A stretch of 22,916 nt of DNA from Chryseosolibacter sp036402115 (GTDB lineage Bacteria > Bacteroidota > Bacteroidia > Cytophagales > Cyclobacteriaceae): assembly GCA_036402115.1 (NCBI GenBank), contig DASWTM010000353.1:1-22916 (forward strand), in the 5' to 3' direction. Made by a program: the position numbers and the translations under genes. The notes beneath the pieces are model-generated. The model did no database searches, was not told the origin of the DNA, and saw only the letters and a list, made by a program, of their open reading frames with translations. Of this stretch, positions 7,491 through 14,505 are shown in pieces. Position 1 is the stretch's first letter, and every line of letters begins with the position of its first letter.

Positions 7491-7748
7491 ATGACCAAAT
7501 CCGAAAAAGCATTTAAGAATACTCTTGCTGGTGTTGGGACAAGTTTGCAAGAGTTGCGTATTAAGAAAGGCTTCCCCACTGCCAAATCCTTTACCGAGAA
7601 GTACAACCTTCCGGAAATTCAATACTGGCGAATGGAAAATGGAAAAGCCAATGTGACGTTAAAATCACTTTACAAAATCCTCCAGATCCACAATGTTACG
7701 CTTCAGGAGTTTTTCTGTATGGTGATCGATCAAAAAATTGCTGCCTAG
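7491..7748 (+). CDS. XRE-family helix-turn-helix regulator
   Basis: The 85-residue protein consists of little more than one Cro/C1-type HTH domain. SLQELRIKKGFPTAKSFTEK forms the first helices, LPEIQYWRMENGKANVTLKS the recognition helix and following turn (in place of the usual 'S.iE.G...p....L'), and LYKILQIHNVTLQEFF the closing helices. Such short regulators usually bind DNA as dimers and often control their own promoter; here the divergent receiver-like gene is the natural second target. Homologues in Bacteroidota are frequently isolated genes. A terminator follows at 7768-7788. Confidence 0.85.
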   Translation: MTKSEKAFKNTLAGVGTSLQELRIKKGFPTAKSFTEKYNLPEIQYWRMENGKANVTLKSLYKILQIHNVTLQEFFCMVIDQKIAA

Positions 7749-7767
7749 TCGGCCTTCAAACGAAATG

Positions 7768-7788
7768 ACTTCGATATCGAAGTTTTTT
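7768..7788 (+). terminator. Intrinsic terminator of the XRE regulator gene
   Basis: ACTTCG (7768-7773) and CGAAGT (7778-7783) pair around ATAT, and the stem runs into a six-T tract (7783-7788). It begins 19 bp past the stop at 7748. Confidence 0.65.
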
Positions 7789-7833
7789 GGTCTAATGACC
7801 ATGCAACCCGATCCTTCCTTTTCTGTACCTGAA

Positions 7834-7846
7834 GCACGAGTCGTGC
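7834..7846. repeat. Short palindromic hairpin past the VIT transporter gene
   Basis: GCACG and CGTGC pair around AGT, 8 bp beyond the leftward gene's stop codon at 7854. No T-run follows on the minus strand, so a terminator role is uncertain. Confidence 0.3.
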
Positions 7847-7853
7847 AAGTGTA

Positions 7854-8597
7854 TCATTGACTAATAAGTTTTTCAAGGTAGTGGCCAAGTAGATACGCGA
7901 CAGTCGCAGCGGCCGCGCCTAGCAGTAAAGTTTCCGTAACGCTACGCTGAAGGCTGATCCGCGTGACATAGGTTTTGATGTAGGCGATAACAATAAAGGC
8001 AAGCGCAGTTACCACACACGATGATAAAAATGGGTTGATGCTGACACCACCAGCATACACCAGAACGTAAGCAACCAATGGAATTGCTCCTGCAAACACG
8101 AACGCAAGAAGCGTGCTCAATCCCGATTTGAACGGTGACTTCTTTTCAACCGTGAGTCCCAGTTCATCTTTCATCATCGTGTCAAGCCATACTTGCTTGT
8201 TAGACGTAATTCTATTGACCACCATCTCAAGCTCTTTCCCCTCAAAGCCTTTCTCGCGGAAAATGTCTTCAATTTCTTTTCGCTCAACATGTGGCATATT
8301 TTCAATTTCCCACTCCTCAATCTTAAGGTGTTTATTGTAATTGTCTTGCTCGGATTTCTTCGAGAGGTAACTACCAATCGACATCGACAGCCCATCGGCA
8401 AATAGATTGGCCATTCCAAGAATTAAAATGATATCGATACCGAGACCGGCACCTGCAGATCCGGCCACGACTGCGAACGTGGTTACTATTCCATCGATCG
8501 ATCCGTAGACTACTTCGGGCAAATAAGTCTCGAAGCGCTGCATCCACGCACCGCGAATATGCCACCCTTCATGATGCCCATCCTGCTGATTTTCCAT
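7854..8597 (-). CDS. VIT1/CCC1 family Fe2+/Mn2+ transporter
   Basis: The 247-residue membrane protein starts at ATG 8597. The family signature is clear: VVYGSIDGIVTTFAVVAGSAG at 30-50, with Asp36 in the first membrane helix, followed by GMANLFADGLSMSIGSYLSK at 61-80. A cytosolic helical segment (about 92-150) is rich in Glu and Met (EEWEIENMPHVERKEIED, MMKDELG) and corresponds to the metal-binding domain of plant VIT1. Three more membrane helices follow (about 160-182, 190-207, 222-240), giving five in total. Characterised members export ferrous iron or manganese from the cytosol in exchange for protons, which relieves metal excess. The gene is alone; the GH3 gene upstream in the same direction has its own terminator. 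Confidence 0.93.
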   Translation of the reverse strand: MENQQDGHHEGWHIRGAWMQRFETYLPEVVYGSIDGIVTTFAVVAGSAGAGLGIDIILILGMANLFADGLSMSIGSYLSKKSEQDNYNKHLKIEEWEIENMPHVERKEIEDIFREKGFEGKELEMVVNRITSNKQVWLDTMMKDELGLTVEKKSPFKSGLSTLLAFVFAGAIPLVAYVLVYAGGVSINPFLSSCVVTALAFIVIAYIKTYVTRISLQRSVTETLLLGAAAATVAYLLGHYLEKLISQ

Positions 8598-8651
8598 TTT
8601 AACAGATTAAGCAATGAAGATAGCCAAAATGTTATTGGTTATTACGTTGAC

Positions 8652-8680
8652 AAAAAAGCCCGGAGTAAAAACCCCGGGCT
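8652..8680 (-). terminator. Intrinsic terminator of the GH3 gene
   Basis: AGCCCGG (8657-8663) and CCGGGCT (8674-8680) form a GC-rich 7-bp stem with a 10-nt loop. On the minus strand the stem is followed by a T-run (complement of the As at 8652-8657). It begins 17 bp past the GH3 stop at 8698. Confidence 0.78.
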
Positions 8681-8697
8681 AAAAACTAAACAACTGA

Positions 8698-11022
8698 TTA
8701 TGGTAATTTCTTTTTATAACGGCTTACTCGCTTATCCTTAATCACACCTTTCCAATTGAGGCCGAATGCAAAGTCGTACGCATTACCTTCGCTGTCTACA
8801 TGCACTTTCATATCGTGCGGCACATCCTCGAATTGCTCTTCCACTGTCTCCATAGAAGCCGGCATTTGGATCGGAAGCAGACCCGATGGCTCAACCCCGG
8901 AAAGAATATCCAGCACCGCCTGATCTTGTACGCCAAATCCATAAACGATTGCGTCAACCTCCTTTTCAAATTCATTAAACACCATGGGCTTGTTACCCCC
9001 GATTACGACAACCAACGGCTTTCCGTTCAATAGCTTCTTTGTATCCTGAATCAATTTGAGGTCTGCAACATTTGATGCCGTGACCGACTTATCCTTGTAA
9101 GTACGATTGGTGATTGTTGGGTCTATAACCGGATCCCCGGCTGCTATGCTTTTCTCCCGGGCTGACCTCGCGGTGTAAGGTCCGTACTGCAAACTGATCG
9201 GCACATATCCATTACCTCCTTTATCACGATCTTCCCTGGAGTAGCCAACACCGCCTTCCGGACTCTTTACAAACACGATGGCGAGATCCGCCTTCGAAGG
9301 ATCCTCAGAAACGTTAAAATATTTCTTAACGATATCCATATTGACAGGATATTCAATCCGCTCAGGAGTTACATTTCCGAACCAATCTCGTCCAGCGGGA
9401 ATTGTTCGCTTCGGAATGTAAACGGTCTTCATCTTTGCAAGCGGAAGGGTTTTGTTTCGATTCTTAAGCAACACGAGTGATTTCAATTGCGCTTCGTACC
9501 CTGCTTGCATGAACTCTGGACTACCCACCACATTCTTTGAAACCGCTGGGTCGATATATGGGTTTTCAAAAAGCCCCACCTGAAAAATATTGGTGAGCAA
9601 TCGCACTGCAGATTCTTCAAATCTCTTCCGCATGAAAGCTTCGCCATGTTCTTTTACTCCTATCTGATAAGCTTCGATAACAGGACCTGCAGCATTATTT
9701 CCACCAAATTGATCCACACCAGCCATGATGACTTTATAATGTCTCTCCGCGATGGACTTATCTTCTACGCCCCACGATTTGCCGAGGAAAACATCCGGAG
9801 TTTTGCCTTCATCGCCTGTGATTAACCAATCGGTACAAACGACACCATTGTAGTTATACTTATTGCGAAGCAGATCAGTGATGATGTACTTCGAGAATCC
9901 GTTGCCAACATTCTCTTTATACTTTGGGTCCTGGTTGTAAGAAATGGTGTAATACGGCATGACGGCAGAAGCCATCTTTGTTTTTCCAGAAAGTTGAAAC
10001 GCTCCTTTTATAAAAGGAATGAGGTGGGTTTCAAAATTGTTTCCTGGATAGACTGCAAATTTTCCATAAGCAAAGTGCGCATCGCGGCCACCTTCTTCTG
10101 CTCCACCACTTGGCCAGTGCTTCACCATCGCATTCACGCTGTGATATCCCCATCCCTCCTTAATTTCTGCCTGGCCTTTTGAGGTCTGAAACCCATCGAT
10201 GTAGGCACGCCCCATGTCTGCAGACAAAATCGGATCTTCTCCGAACGTTCCATTGATGCGGTTCCATCTCGGCTCTGATCCCAGATCGATTTGTGGCGAA
10301 AGTGCAGTAGCGATTCCTAACGCACGATATTCGCGTCCGGCAATCGAACCGAATTTCTCAACGAGGGTAGGATCGAAAGTTGCAGCAAGTCCGAGCGCTT
10401 CCGGCCACATGGAAATTCGGCCTCCACTTCCTGCGTTGTATTCCGTATTGGCAATCGCACCATGCCGCGGGTCCGAACTTGAATTGATTGGAATACCTAG
10501 GCCAATTCCCTCTACCAGTGCCTGCGCGTTGTTATTCCATCGCGCTGCAATCTCCGGACTCTCAACGGTCGTGATCAGCACGTGTCGTAGATTGTCGGCT
10601 GTCAGAAAATTCTTTTGTTGGTCGGAAACGTCCGATGCCGCTGCGCCACTCTCTGGAAAGGGTTTGCCGTTGTACGTGCCCCCACCGAAACCGCGTGGCC
10701 TTGCCGGGATCGATTGATGGCCACTGTAAAGCATGAGTCCCGCGATTTGCTCGATGGTCATTTTCAAGGCGAGGTCCTTTGCCCGTTCATTGACACTCAC
10801 TCTCCAATCCTCATACTTGTCAAGTGTTCCATTCTTATTAAGATCTTTGAACGCAAGTCCATCGACATTAAGAATTTTGACTCCGGATGAGGGCGCATAG
10901 GCCACTGCTTGCCCCCCGGGGTTCGTTATAACTGTGAAGTTTTCAATGGTTGTCTCACTACGCTGCTGCGCAAATACCACTGCGCTGCAGAAAATTAAAT
11001 AAAAAGTCAGGGAGGATTTCAT
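8698..11022 (-). CDS. Exported glycoside hydrolase family 3 enzyme (beta-glucosidase-like)
   Basis: The 774-residue protein has a signal peptide (MKSSLTFYLIFCSAVVFAQQ). At 58-72 a loop FKDLNKNGTLDKYEDWR has EF-hand/dockerin-type spacing of acidic and Asn residues (D60, N62, N64, D68, E71), probably a calcium site. The GH3 N-terminal barrel follows: VNERAKDLALKMTIEQIAG, PINSSSDPRHG, RWNRINGTFGEDP, then KHWPSGGAEEGGRDAH. GVVCTDW carries the catalytic nucleophile Asp398. The C-terminal GH3 domain (about 510-760) includes SLVLLKNRNKTLPL, VVVIGGNKPM, SGLLPIQMP and ends YDFAFGLNW. The acid/base Glu cannot be assigned by eye. Such enzymes release terminal beta-linked sugars; substrate specificity is not visible. 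The gene is monocistronic, with an 8-bp dyad just upstream of its start and a terminator downstream. Confidence 0.93.
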   Translation of the reverse strand: MKSSLTFYLIFCSAVVFAQQRSETTIENFTVITNPGGQAVAYAPSSGVKILNVDGLAFKDLNKNGTLDKYEDWRVSVNERAKDLALKMTIEQIAGLMLYSGHQSIPARPRGFGGGTYNGKPFPESGAAASDVSDQQKNFLTADNLRHVLITTVESPEIAARWNNNAQALVEGIGLGIPINSSSDPRHGAIANTEYNAGSGGRISMWPEALGLAATFDPTLVEKFGSIAGREYRALGIATALSPQIDLGSEPRWNRINGTFGEDPILSADMGRAYIDGFQTSKGQAEIKEGWGYHSVNAMVKHWPSGGAEEGGRDAHFAYGKFAVYPGNNFETHLIPFIKGAFQLSGKTKMASAVMPYYTISYNQDPKYKENVGNGFSKYIITDLLRNKYNYNGVVCTDWLITGDEGKTPDVFLGKSWGVEDKSIAERHYKVIMAGVDQFGGNNAAGPVIEAYQIGVKEHGEAFMRKRFEESAVRLLTNIFQVGLFENPYIDPAVSKNVVGSPEFMQAGYEAQLKSLVLLKNRNKTLPLAKMKTVYIPKRTIPAGRDWFGNVTPERIEYPVNMDIVKKYFNVSEDPSKADLAIVFVKSPEGGVGYSREDRDKGGNGYVPISLQYGPYTARSAREKSIAAGDPVIDPTITNRTYKDKSVTASNVADLKLIQDTKKLLNGKPLVVVIGGNKPMVFNEFEKEVDAIVYGFGVQDQAVLDILSGVEPSGLLPIQMPASMETVEEQFEDVPHDMKVHVDSEGNAYDFAFGLNWKGVIKDKRVSRYKKKLP

Positions 11023-11039
11023 AGGTTGATCGCTGGTTC

Positions 11040-11060
11040 ATTGTGTAATAGCTACACAAT
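11040..11060. promoter_or_regulatory. Operator-like dyad before the GH3 gene
   Basis: ATTGTGTA (11040-11047) and TACACAAT (11053-11060) are perfect 8-bp arms around ATAGC. The centre is about 28 bp upstream of the GH3 start at 11022, where it could be a repressor site or a leader hairpin. Confidence 0.45.
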
Positions 11061-11146
11061 ATATTTGAAATGAACCATCCGGGCAACCCTCTTAGACAAA
11101 CACCGGATTTCAAGCACCCATTAGCCCAAAATTCTCGACCGTTACG

Positions 11147-11920
11147 CTACAGCGCCTGAAGTCGCCTGGTTTGGGAACGGGCGGTTTCGAATTTTTCCAA
11201 AGCCTCAATATTAAGATGTGCTTCAGCCTTACCGAGCGCTTTTGCCTTCTTGTAAAGCTCCAGTGCTTCGGTTAACGCCTCTCTTTTCCGTGCGGGGGCA
11301 AGACGGGTTTTGCGAGCGCTTTCCTCGACTGCAACGGCTCTGGCATAAACGGCTTCCGCTTCAGCATTCCGAAACGTTATTTCAAGTTTATGAAGACGGT
11401 CTTCAAGCCCTGCCAGTGCTAGTTGCTTTTCGTTGACCTGCGAAAGTAATTGCGTCACTGCCTGTTCTTTTTCTTTAATGATCTCTTCGTTTGTCTGCTC
11501 AACATCAGCGATGCTACCTTCAAGAACGGCCACTTCGCTGACACGAATTTCGAGTTCGCTCTTAACGGCATCCATCATCATGACGTATGCGGTGTTCTCG
11601 TGCCTGGATGATCTCAGCTGACGCTGAAGTGATTGAATATTCTTATCCATCGCGATCACATGCGTGTTGATGGAACCAATCTTCGATGCCATTGCCTCAT
11701 GCAGAAGCTTTCCTTCAACAGCTCCAAAGGCTACTTGGTGAAGCCCCTCCATGGAATCGATCTGCATTGCGAGCACTTCAATTTTCGCCACCATCGACTT
11801 GGCCTTTTGCAGTTCTAGACGCAAGGAATCGTTCTCTGCGGTTAAATGGTCAATTTTTTTGGTATTGCAGGCGAAACAGAACACAACGATTGAAACGAAG
11901 ACCAGGATCGGCAATTTCAT
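11147..11920 (-). CDS. Coiled-coil lipoprotein
   Basis: The 257-residue protein starts at ATG 11920. The signal peptide ends in FCFAC with Cys18 as the lipid anchor. From about residue 24 to 200 it is almost continuous heptad-type coiled coil (for example LTAENDSLRLELQKAK, then VEQTNEEIIKEKEQAVTQLL and NEKQLALAGLEDRLHKLE). The C-terminal part, about 200-257, is a helical, basic TPR-like hairpin (KREALTEALELYKKAKALGK, then AHLNIEALEKFE). I do not recognise a named family. The form suggests a periplasmic structural or tethering protein anchored in a membrane. It is transcribed leftward, alone, with an inverted repeat surrounding its ribosome binding region. Another helical interpretation would be an assembly-scaffold protein; no neighbour helps decide. 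Confidence 0.72.
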   Translation of the reverse strand: MKLPILVFVSIVVFCFACNTKKIDHLTAENDSLRLELQKAKSMVAKIEVLAMQIDSMEGLHQVAFGAVEGKLLHEAMASKIGSINTHVIAMDKNIQSLQRQLRSSRHENTAYVMMMDAVKSELEIRVSEVAVLEGSIADVEQTNEEIIKEKEQAVTQLLSQVNEKQLALAGLEDRLHKLEITFRNAEAEAVYARAVAVEESARKTRLAPARKREALTEALELYKKAKALGKAEAHLNIEALEKFETARSQTRRLQAL

Positions 11921-11921
11921 A

Positions 11922-11946
11922 ATTCATGATTTTCCCCTTCATGAAT
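11922..11946 (-). promoter_or_regulatory. Inverted repeat framing the ribosome binding region of the coiled-coil lipoprotein gene
   Basis: ATTCATGA (11922-11929) and TCATGAAT (11939-11946) are perfect 8-bp arms around a 9-nt spacer. In the leader RNA of the leftward gene the loop holds AGGGGAAAA, the likely Shine-Dalgarno segment, and the repeat begins 2 bp before the start codon at 11920. Folding could influence translation. Confidence 0.35.
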
Positions 11947-12078
11947 AAAACTAATGCCGGTTCAGAGCGTTAAGCCACTTCAGTCGGTAAACAGCAGAAG
12001 CGGCAGTTAGGCCGCCATTGCTGGCGCGATACAAAGTTGCGGTGATTTTGCAAAGCGGGGAAAAAATCAACTACGTGG

Positions 12079-12825
12079 CTATGCTGCAGCGTTTAGTTGC
12101 CCATTCTTGCGTTTACGAAGCAGTGAAATAATATTAAAGAGAACAATGCAAAAGGTTACCCAAATCAACCCGCCCACGAAGCCTGCTGCAACATCGGAAG
12201 GATAGTGTACACCAAGATAGATCCTGCTGATGCCAATGGAGAGAATTGTGGTAACCAAAACCACGCAAAGAAGACTTTTCAAAAGGGGTGGAATTTTGGA
12301 GACTACCGTGAGGTAAATTAAAAATCCGTAGAATGCCATAGCACTCATGGAGTGGCCACTTGGAAAACTCAGTGTATTGACCTCCACCAAATGTTCATGC
12401 GTGGGGCGTGATCGGTTGATCACCGACTTGAGAAGAATGTTCGAAGCCGTGGACAGCAACAATACAATTACCGTCTGCGTCATAAACTTCCAATTCTTAT
12501 GGCGGAAGAAAAGATACGCTCCTAATAAGGCTGTGATGACGATGTAGGCGAGGCGGTCACCCATGTCTGTCATGAACCGGAAAAAAGATGTGACACCATC
12601 AGAACGAAATGAAACTACGTAAGAAGAAACACTTTCATCGAATTGACCAAGCTCGTTCTCCGCCAACTCATCAGTGAGCTCAATGAAGGTATTTAAGGCA
12701 ATACCAAACAATACGATTGCGATGGTAATGGTGATGTAGTAGGGAAGCTCTTCCCCTCGTAAGTGTAAGTTCTCGCGCAAAAATTTCTTGACCCAGGCAA
12801 TCGTGGCAGCAAGAAAATGTTTCAT
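12079..12825 (-). CDS. PAP2 family membrane phosphatase
   Basis: ATG 12825 gives a 248-residue protein; the frame stays open to 13038 but that part is low-complexity repeat DNA and is excluded. All three PAP2 motifs are intact: K133-x6-R140-P141 (KSVINRSRP), the PSGH motif at 155-158, and SR-x5-H-x3-D at 200-211 (SRIYLGVHYPSD). His207 is the nucleophile and His158 the general acid in the family. Membrane helices surround them (about 30-50, 90-107, 115-132, 160-180, 183-203, 212-236). Members dephosphorylate lipid phosphates such as phosphatidate, undecaprenyl pyrophosphate or lipid A phosphates, acting on the outer face of the inner membrane. Which lipid is used cannot be told. It lies alone, with a repeat-rich spacer upstream. 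Confidence 0.92.
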   Translation of the reverse strand: MKHFLAATIAWVKKFLRENLHLRGEELPYYITITIAIVLFGIALNTFIELTDELAENELGQFDESVSSYVVSFRSDGVTSFFRFMTDMGDRLAYIVITALLGAYLFFRHKNWKFMTQTVIVLLLSTASNILLKSVINRSRPTHEHLVEVNTLSFPSGHSMSAMAFYGFLIYLTVVSKIPPLLKSLLCVVLVTTILSIGISRIYLGVHYPSDVAAGFVGGLIWVTFCIVLFNIISLLRKRKNGQLNAAA

Positions 12826-12880
12826 GGTGTCATGCTTAATCCAGGCAAGATAGTCAGAACACGGGTTGAGGCCAAATGCA

Positions 12881-13077
12881 GCTCGGAAATGCAGGGACCG
12901 CAAAGTCGCCAAGGCGCGAAGGAGCGCAGCGAAATTTGACTGCCGCACTGCGTTCCATGACGTGAGCGCCTTCAGACCGTTTGCTGGCGCTCTGGAAATG
13001 CTCGGCACCGCGAAGGCACCAACGCGAGCAAGGAGCACGAAGAAATTTTCTGGTGCGCACTTCGCTTAATGACGTCA
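12881..13077. repeat. Imperfect tandem repeat of about 85-89 bp, two copies
   Basis: Two related blocks, 12881-12965 and 12989-13077, start 108 bp apart. Shared steps in order are GCTC(T)GGAAATGC, (C)ACCGC(A/G)AAGGCACC-like, GCGCGAAGGAGC / GCGAGCAAGGAGC, GAAATTT, GCGCACT-like and ATGACGT. The first block contains the unit CGCAAAGTCGCCAAGGCGCG, resembling the degenerate CGCAAAG-type intergenic repeats that occur in many environmental bacterial genomes. It fills the 275 bp between the PAP2 start and the unknown gene at 13101; no gene is supported inside it. Confidence 0.55.
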
Positions 13078-13100
13078 ACACAGACCCACTGCTTGCCTTG

Positions 13101-13469
13101 CTATTTCACCAATTTCAACTGAGCAGCGTTGAGGTGCCAACTTATGTTTTCATCAATCTCGCGGTAAAATGGTTCTGCGTTGATATAGGTTGTATCGTGG
13201 TCGAGTACGTGCTGCAAGACCGCGTTGTACTTTTCCAGATCAAGGCCGGAATTCTTTAGCGAATAGAGCTTATCCTTAATAGCTTCGAGTTGGTGCGCAT
13301 CCGGTCGTACGCGGAACTTGTAATCGATGTACGATCCGAGGTCAGTAATGAGCCGGGTGATCAGTCCGTTTCGTTGCTCATCCAATATCTGTCTCACTTT
13401 CAGGAGTAAAATATTGGCGTCCGAATCCTCGATTCGTTTCACTCCACTCAAGGTGCGTATTATCTTCAT
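13101..13469 (-). CDS. Hypothetical protein, 122 residues
   Basis: The frame is open up to a GTG at 13571, but the upstream part is AT-rich promoter DNA with a perfect TATATTTG box (13500-13493), so ATG 13469 is the best start; ATG 13490 is the alternative. The product, MKIIRTLSGVKRIEDSDANI onward, is soluble and mostly helical: a helix ILLLKVRQILDEQRNGLITR, the segment GSYIDYKFRVRPDAHQLEAI, a KDKLYSLKNSGLDLEKYNAV helix, and a C-terminal acidic/aromatic part with EPFYREIDENISWHLNAAQL. I do not recognise a family. Its most distinctive feature is its control region, where two copies of one dyad surround the likely -7 box. Confidence 0.6.
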   Translation of the reverse strand: MKIIRTLSGVKRIEDSDANILLLKVRQILDEQRNGLITRLITDLGSYIDYKFRVRPDAHQLEAIKDKLYSLKNSGLDLEKYNAVLQHVLDHDTTYINAEPFYREIDENISWHLNAAQLKLVK

Positions 13470-13520
13470 ACTAATTTTGTTAGTTGACATTGCAAATATA
13501 AATACTAATAATATTAGTAT
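13470..13520 (-). promoter_or_regulatory. Duplicated dyad ACTAA-N5-TTAGT flanking a -7 box
   Basis: ACTAA-TTTTG-TTAGT (13470-13484) and ACTAA-TAATA-TTAGT (13504-13518) are two copies of the same 15-bp dyad, centred 34 bp apart. The second extends to a perfect 9+1+9 palindrome at 13502-13520. Between them, on the minus strand, lies TATATTTG (13500-13493), an exact match to the Bacteroidota -7 consensus. The first copy touches the start codon at 13469. The plus strand of the first copy also contains TAATTTTG (13472-13479), which fits the same consensus toward the ThuA gene at 13615. No good -33 box was found. The layout fits a regulator binding two sites and occluding the promoter. Confidence 0.5.
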
Positions 13521-13614
13521 ATAAGTCATCCTTGTTTTTATTTTTTTAATGTCAAAAGACCGCGTCAGCACTGTCTTATTTGATATTTAGCCGCTATTCC
13601 CTGATCTTGATCAA

Positions 13615-14400
13615 ATGAATATTGTAAAAACGCTCATTCTCACCTTTGGCATTGTAGGAATGACAGATCATCCGGTACACGCGCAGTTCCCCCGCTTTAA
13701 AGTGCTGGCGTTCTATTCCAATAAAGTCGAACGCGATCACACGGATTTCTCGAGAGATGCAATCAAATTTTTCAAGACTCTGACGAAAGGCAACGGGTTT
13801 GTTTTTGATACCACCAGCCGAATGTCTGATCTCAACGAGCAGAAGCTCAGGGAATATTCGATCGTTATGATGCTCAATGATTTTCCGCATACAGACCAGG
13901 AGCGCGAGGCGTTTACAAATTATATGGAGAACGGTGGCGGATGGCTGGGCTTCCATGTTGCAGCTTATAATGATAAAGACACCCAATGGCCATGGTTTGT
14001 GCAGTTTCTTGGCGGTGCCGTTTTTTTTAACAACAATTGGCCTCCGATGCCGGCAAAAATTGTGATTGAGGATGCCACACATCCGGTGACCAAGGGAATG
14101 CCCGATAGCTATATCGCGCCAATCAACGAGTGGTATCAATGGAGGCCAAGTCCGCGCGAGAACAAAAATGTCAAGGTGCTGGCATCGTTATCACCCGACA
14201 ATTACCCCTTTGGATTAAAAGATATCATCCGCGATGGCGACACACCCGTAGTCTGGACGAACACGAAGTATCGAATGCTCTACATGAATATTGGTCACGG
14301 TGATCAGATCTTTACGGATGCAACCCAAAACAGAATGATCATTGCAGCATTGCGCTTTATTGCGGCTAGTGATAAAAAAGGAAATCCGTTTAAAGACTAG
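13615..14400 (+). CDS. ThuA-like domain protein, exported
   Basis: The 261-residue protein begins at ATG 13615 with a probable signal peptide that ends VHAQ at residues 21-24. The rest matches the ThuA-like (class I glutamine amidotransferase-fold) family: FKVLAFYS at the first strand, HTDFSRDAIKFFKTLTKGNG, IVMMLNDFPHT, REAFTNYMENGGGWLGFHVA as the central glycine-rich strand-turn, DATHPVTKGMP, and TPVVWTNTKYRMLYMNIGHG near the end. The family is linked to trehalose and other sugar use, but no enzymatic reaction is firmly known for most members, and no catalytic Cys sits at the nucleophile elbow here (it reads GFHVA). It is divergent from the gene at 13469 and shares its regulatory spacer. Confidence 0.87.
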   Translation: MNIVKTLILTFGIVGMTDHPVHAQFPRFKVLAFYSNKVERDHTDFSRDAIKFFKTLTKGNGFVFDTTSRMSDLNEQKLREYSIVMMLNDFPHTDQEREAFTNYMENGGGWLGFHVAAYNDKDTQWPWFVQFLGGAVFFNNNWPPMPAKIVIEDATHPVTKGMPDSYIAPINEWYQWRPSPRENKNVKVLASLSPDNYPFGLKDIIRDGDTPVVWTNTKYRMLYMNIGHGDQIFTDATQNRMIIAALRFIAASDKKGNPFKD

Positions 14401-14505
14401 CAGTTGGAAAGAACTGTTCAATTGCTGCGAATGATGCCAAAAAATTGTAAATTGATTGTACTGCCAGCAGCACGGAAAAAAGACCTCTAGCTGACCCACT
14501 GGTGA

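Noticed and set aside
10214..10717. Long plus-strand open frame of 167 codons inside the GH3 gene
   Set aside because: It is antisense to conserved GH3 barrel motifs and has low-order, Ser/Pro/Arg-rich composition with no domain; it follows from the codon bias of the opposite strand.
12000..12015. GCGGC-AGTTAG-GCCGC hairpin downstream of the PAP2 gene as terminator
   Set aside because: The stem is GC-rich but lies about 64 bp past the stop, and no T-run follows on the minus strand.
12826..13038. N-terminal extension of the PAP2 protein to 13038
   Set aside because: The added 71 residues come from the degenerate repeat region, lack a membrane-protein N-terminus, and homologues begin near the MKHF start at 12825.
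13549..13590. Short plus-strand frame MSKDRVSTVLFDI as a leader peptide before the ThuA gene
   Set aside because: Thirteen codons with no regulatory codon pattern or attenuator hairpin; chance is the simpler explanation.
14401..14416. CAGTT-GGAAAG-AACTG hairpin after the ThuA gene as terminator
   Set aside because: The stem is only 5 bp, AT-rich in part, and no T-run follows.
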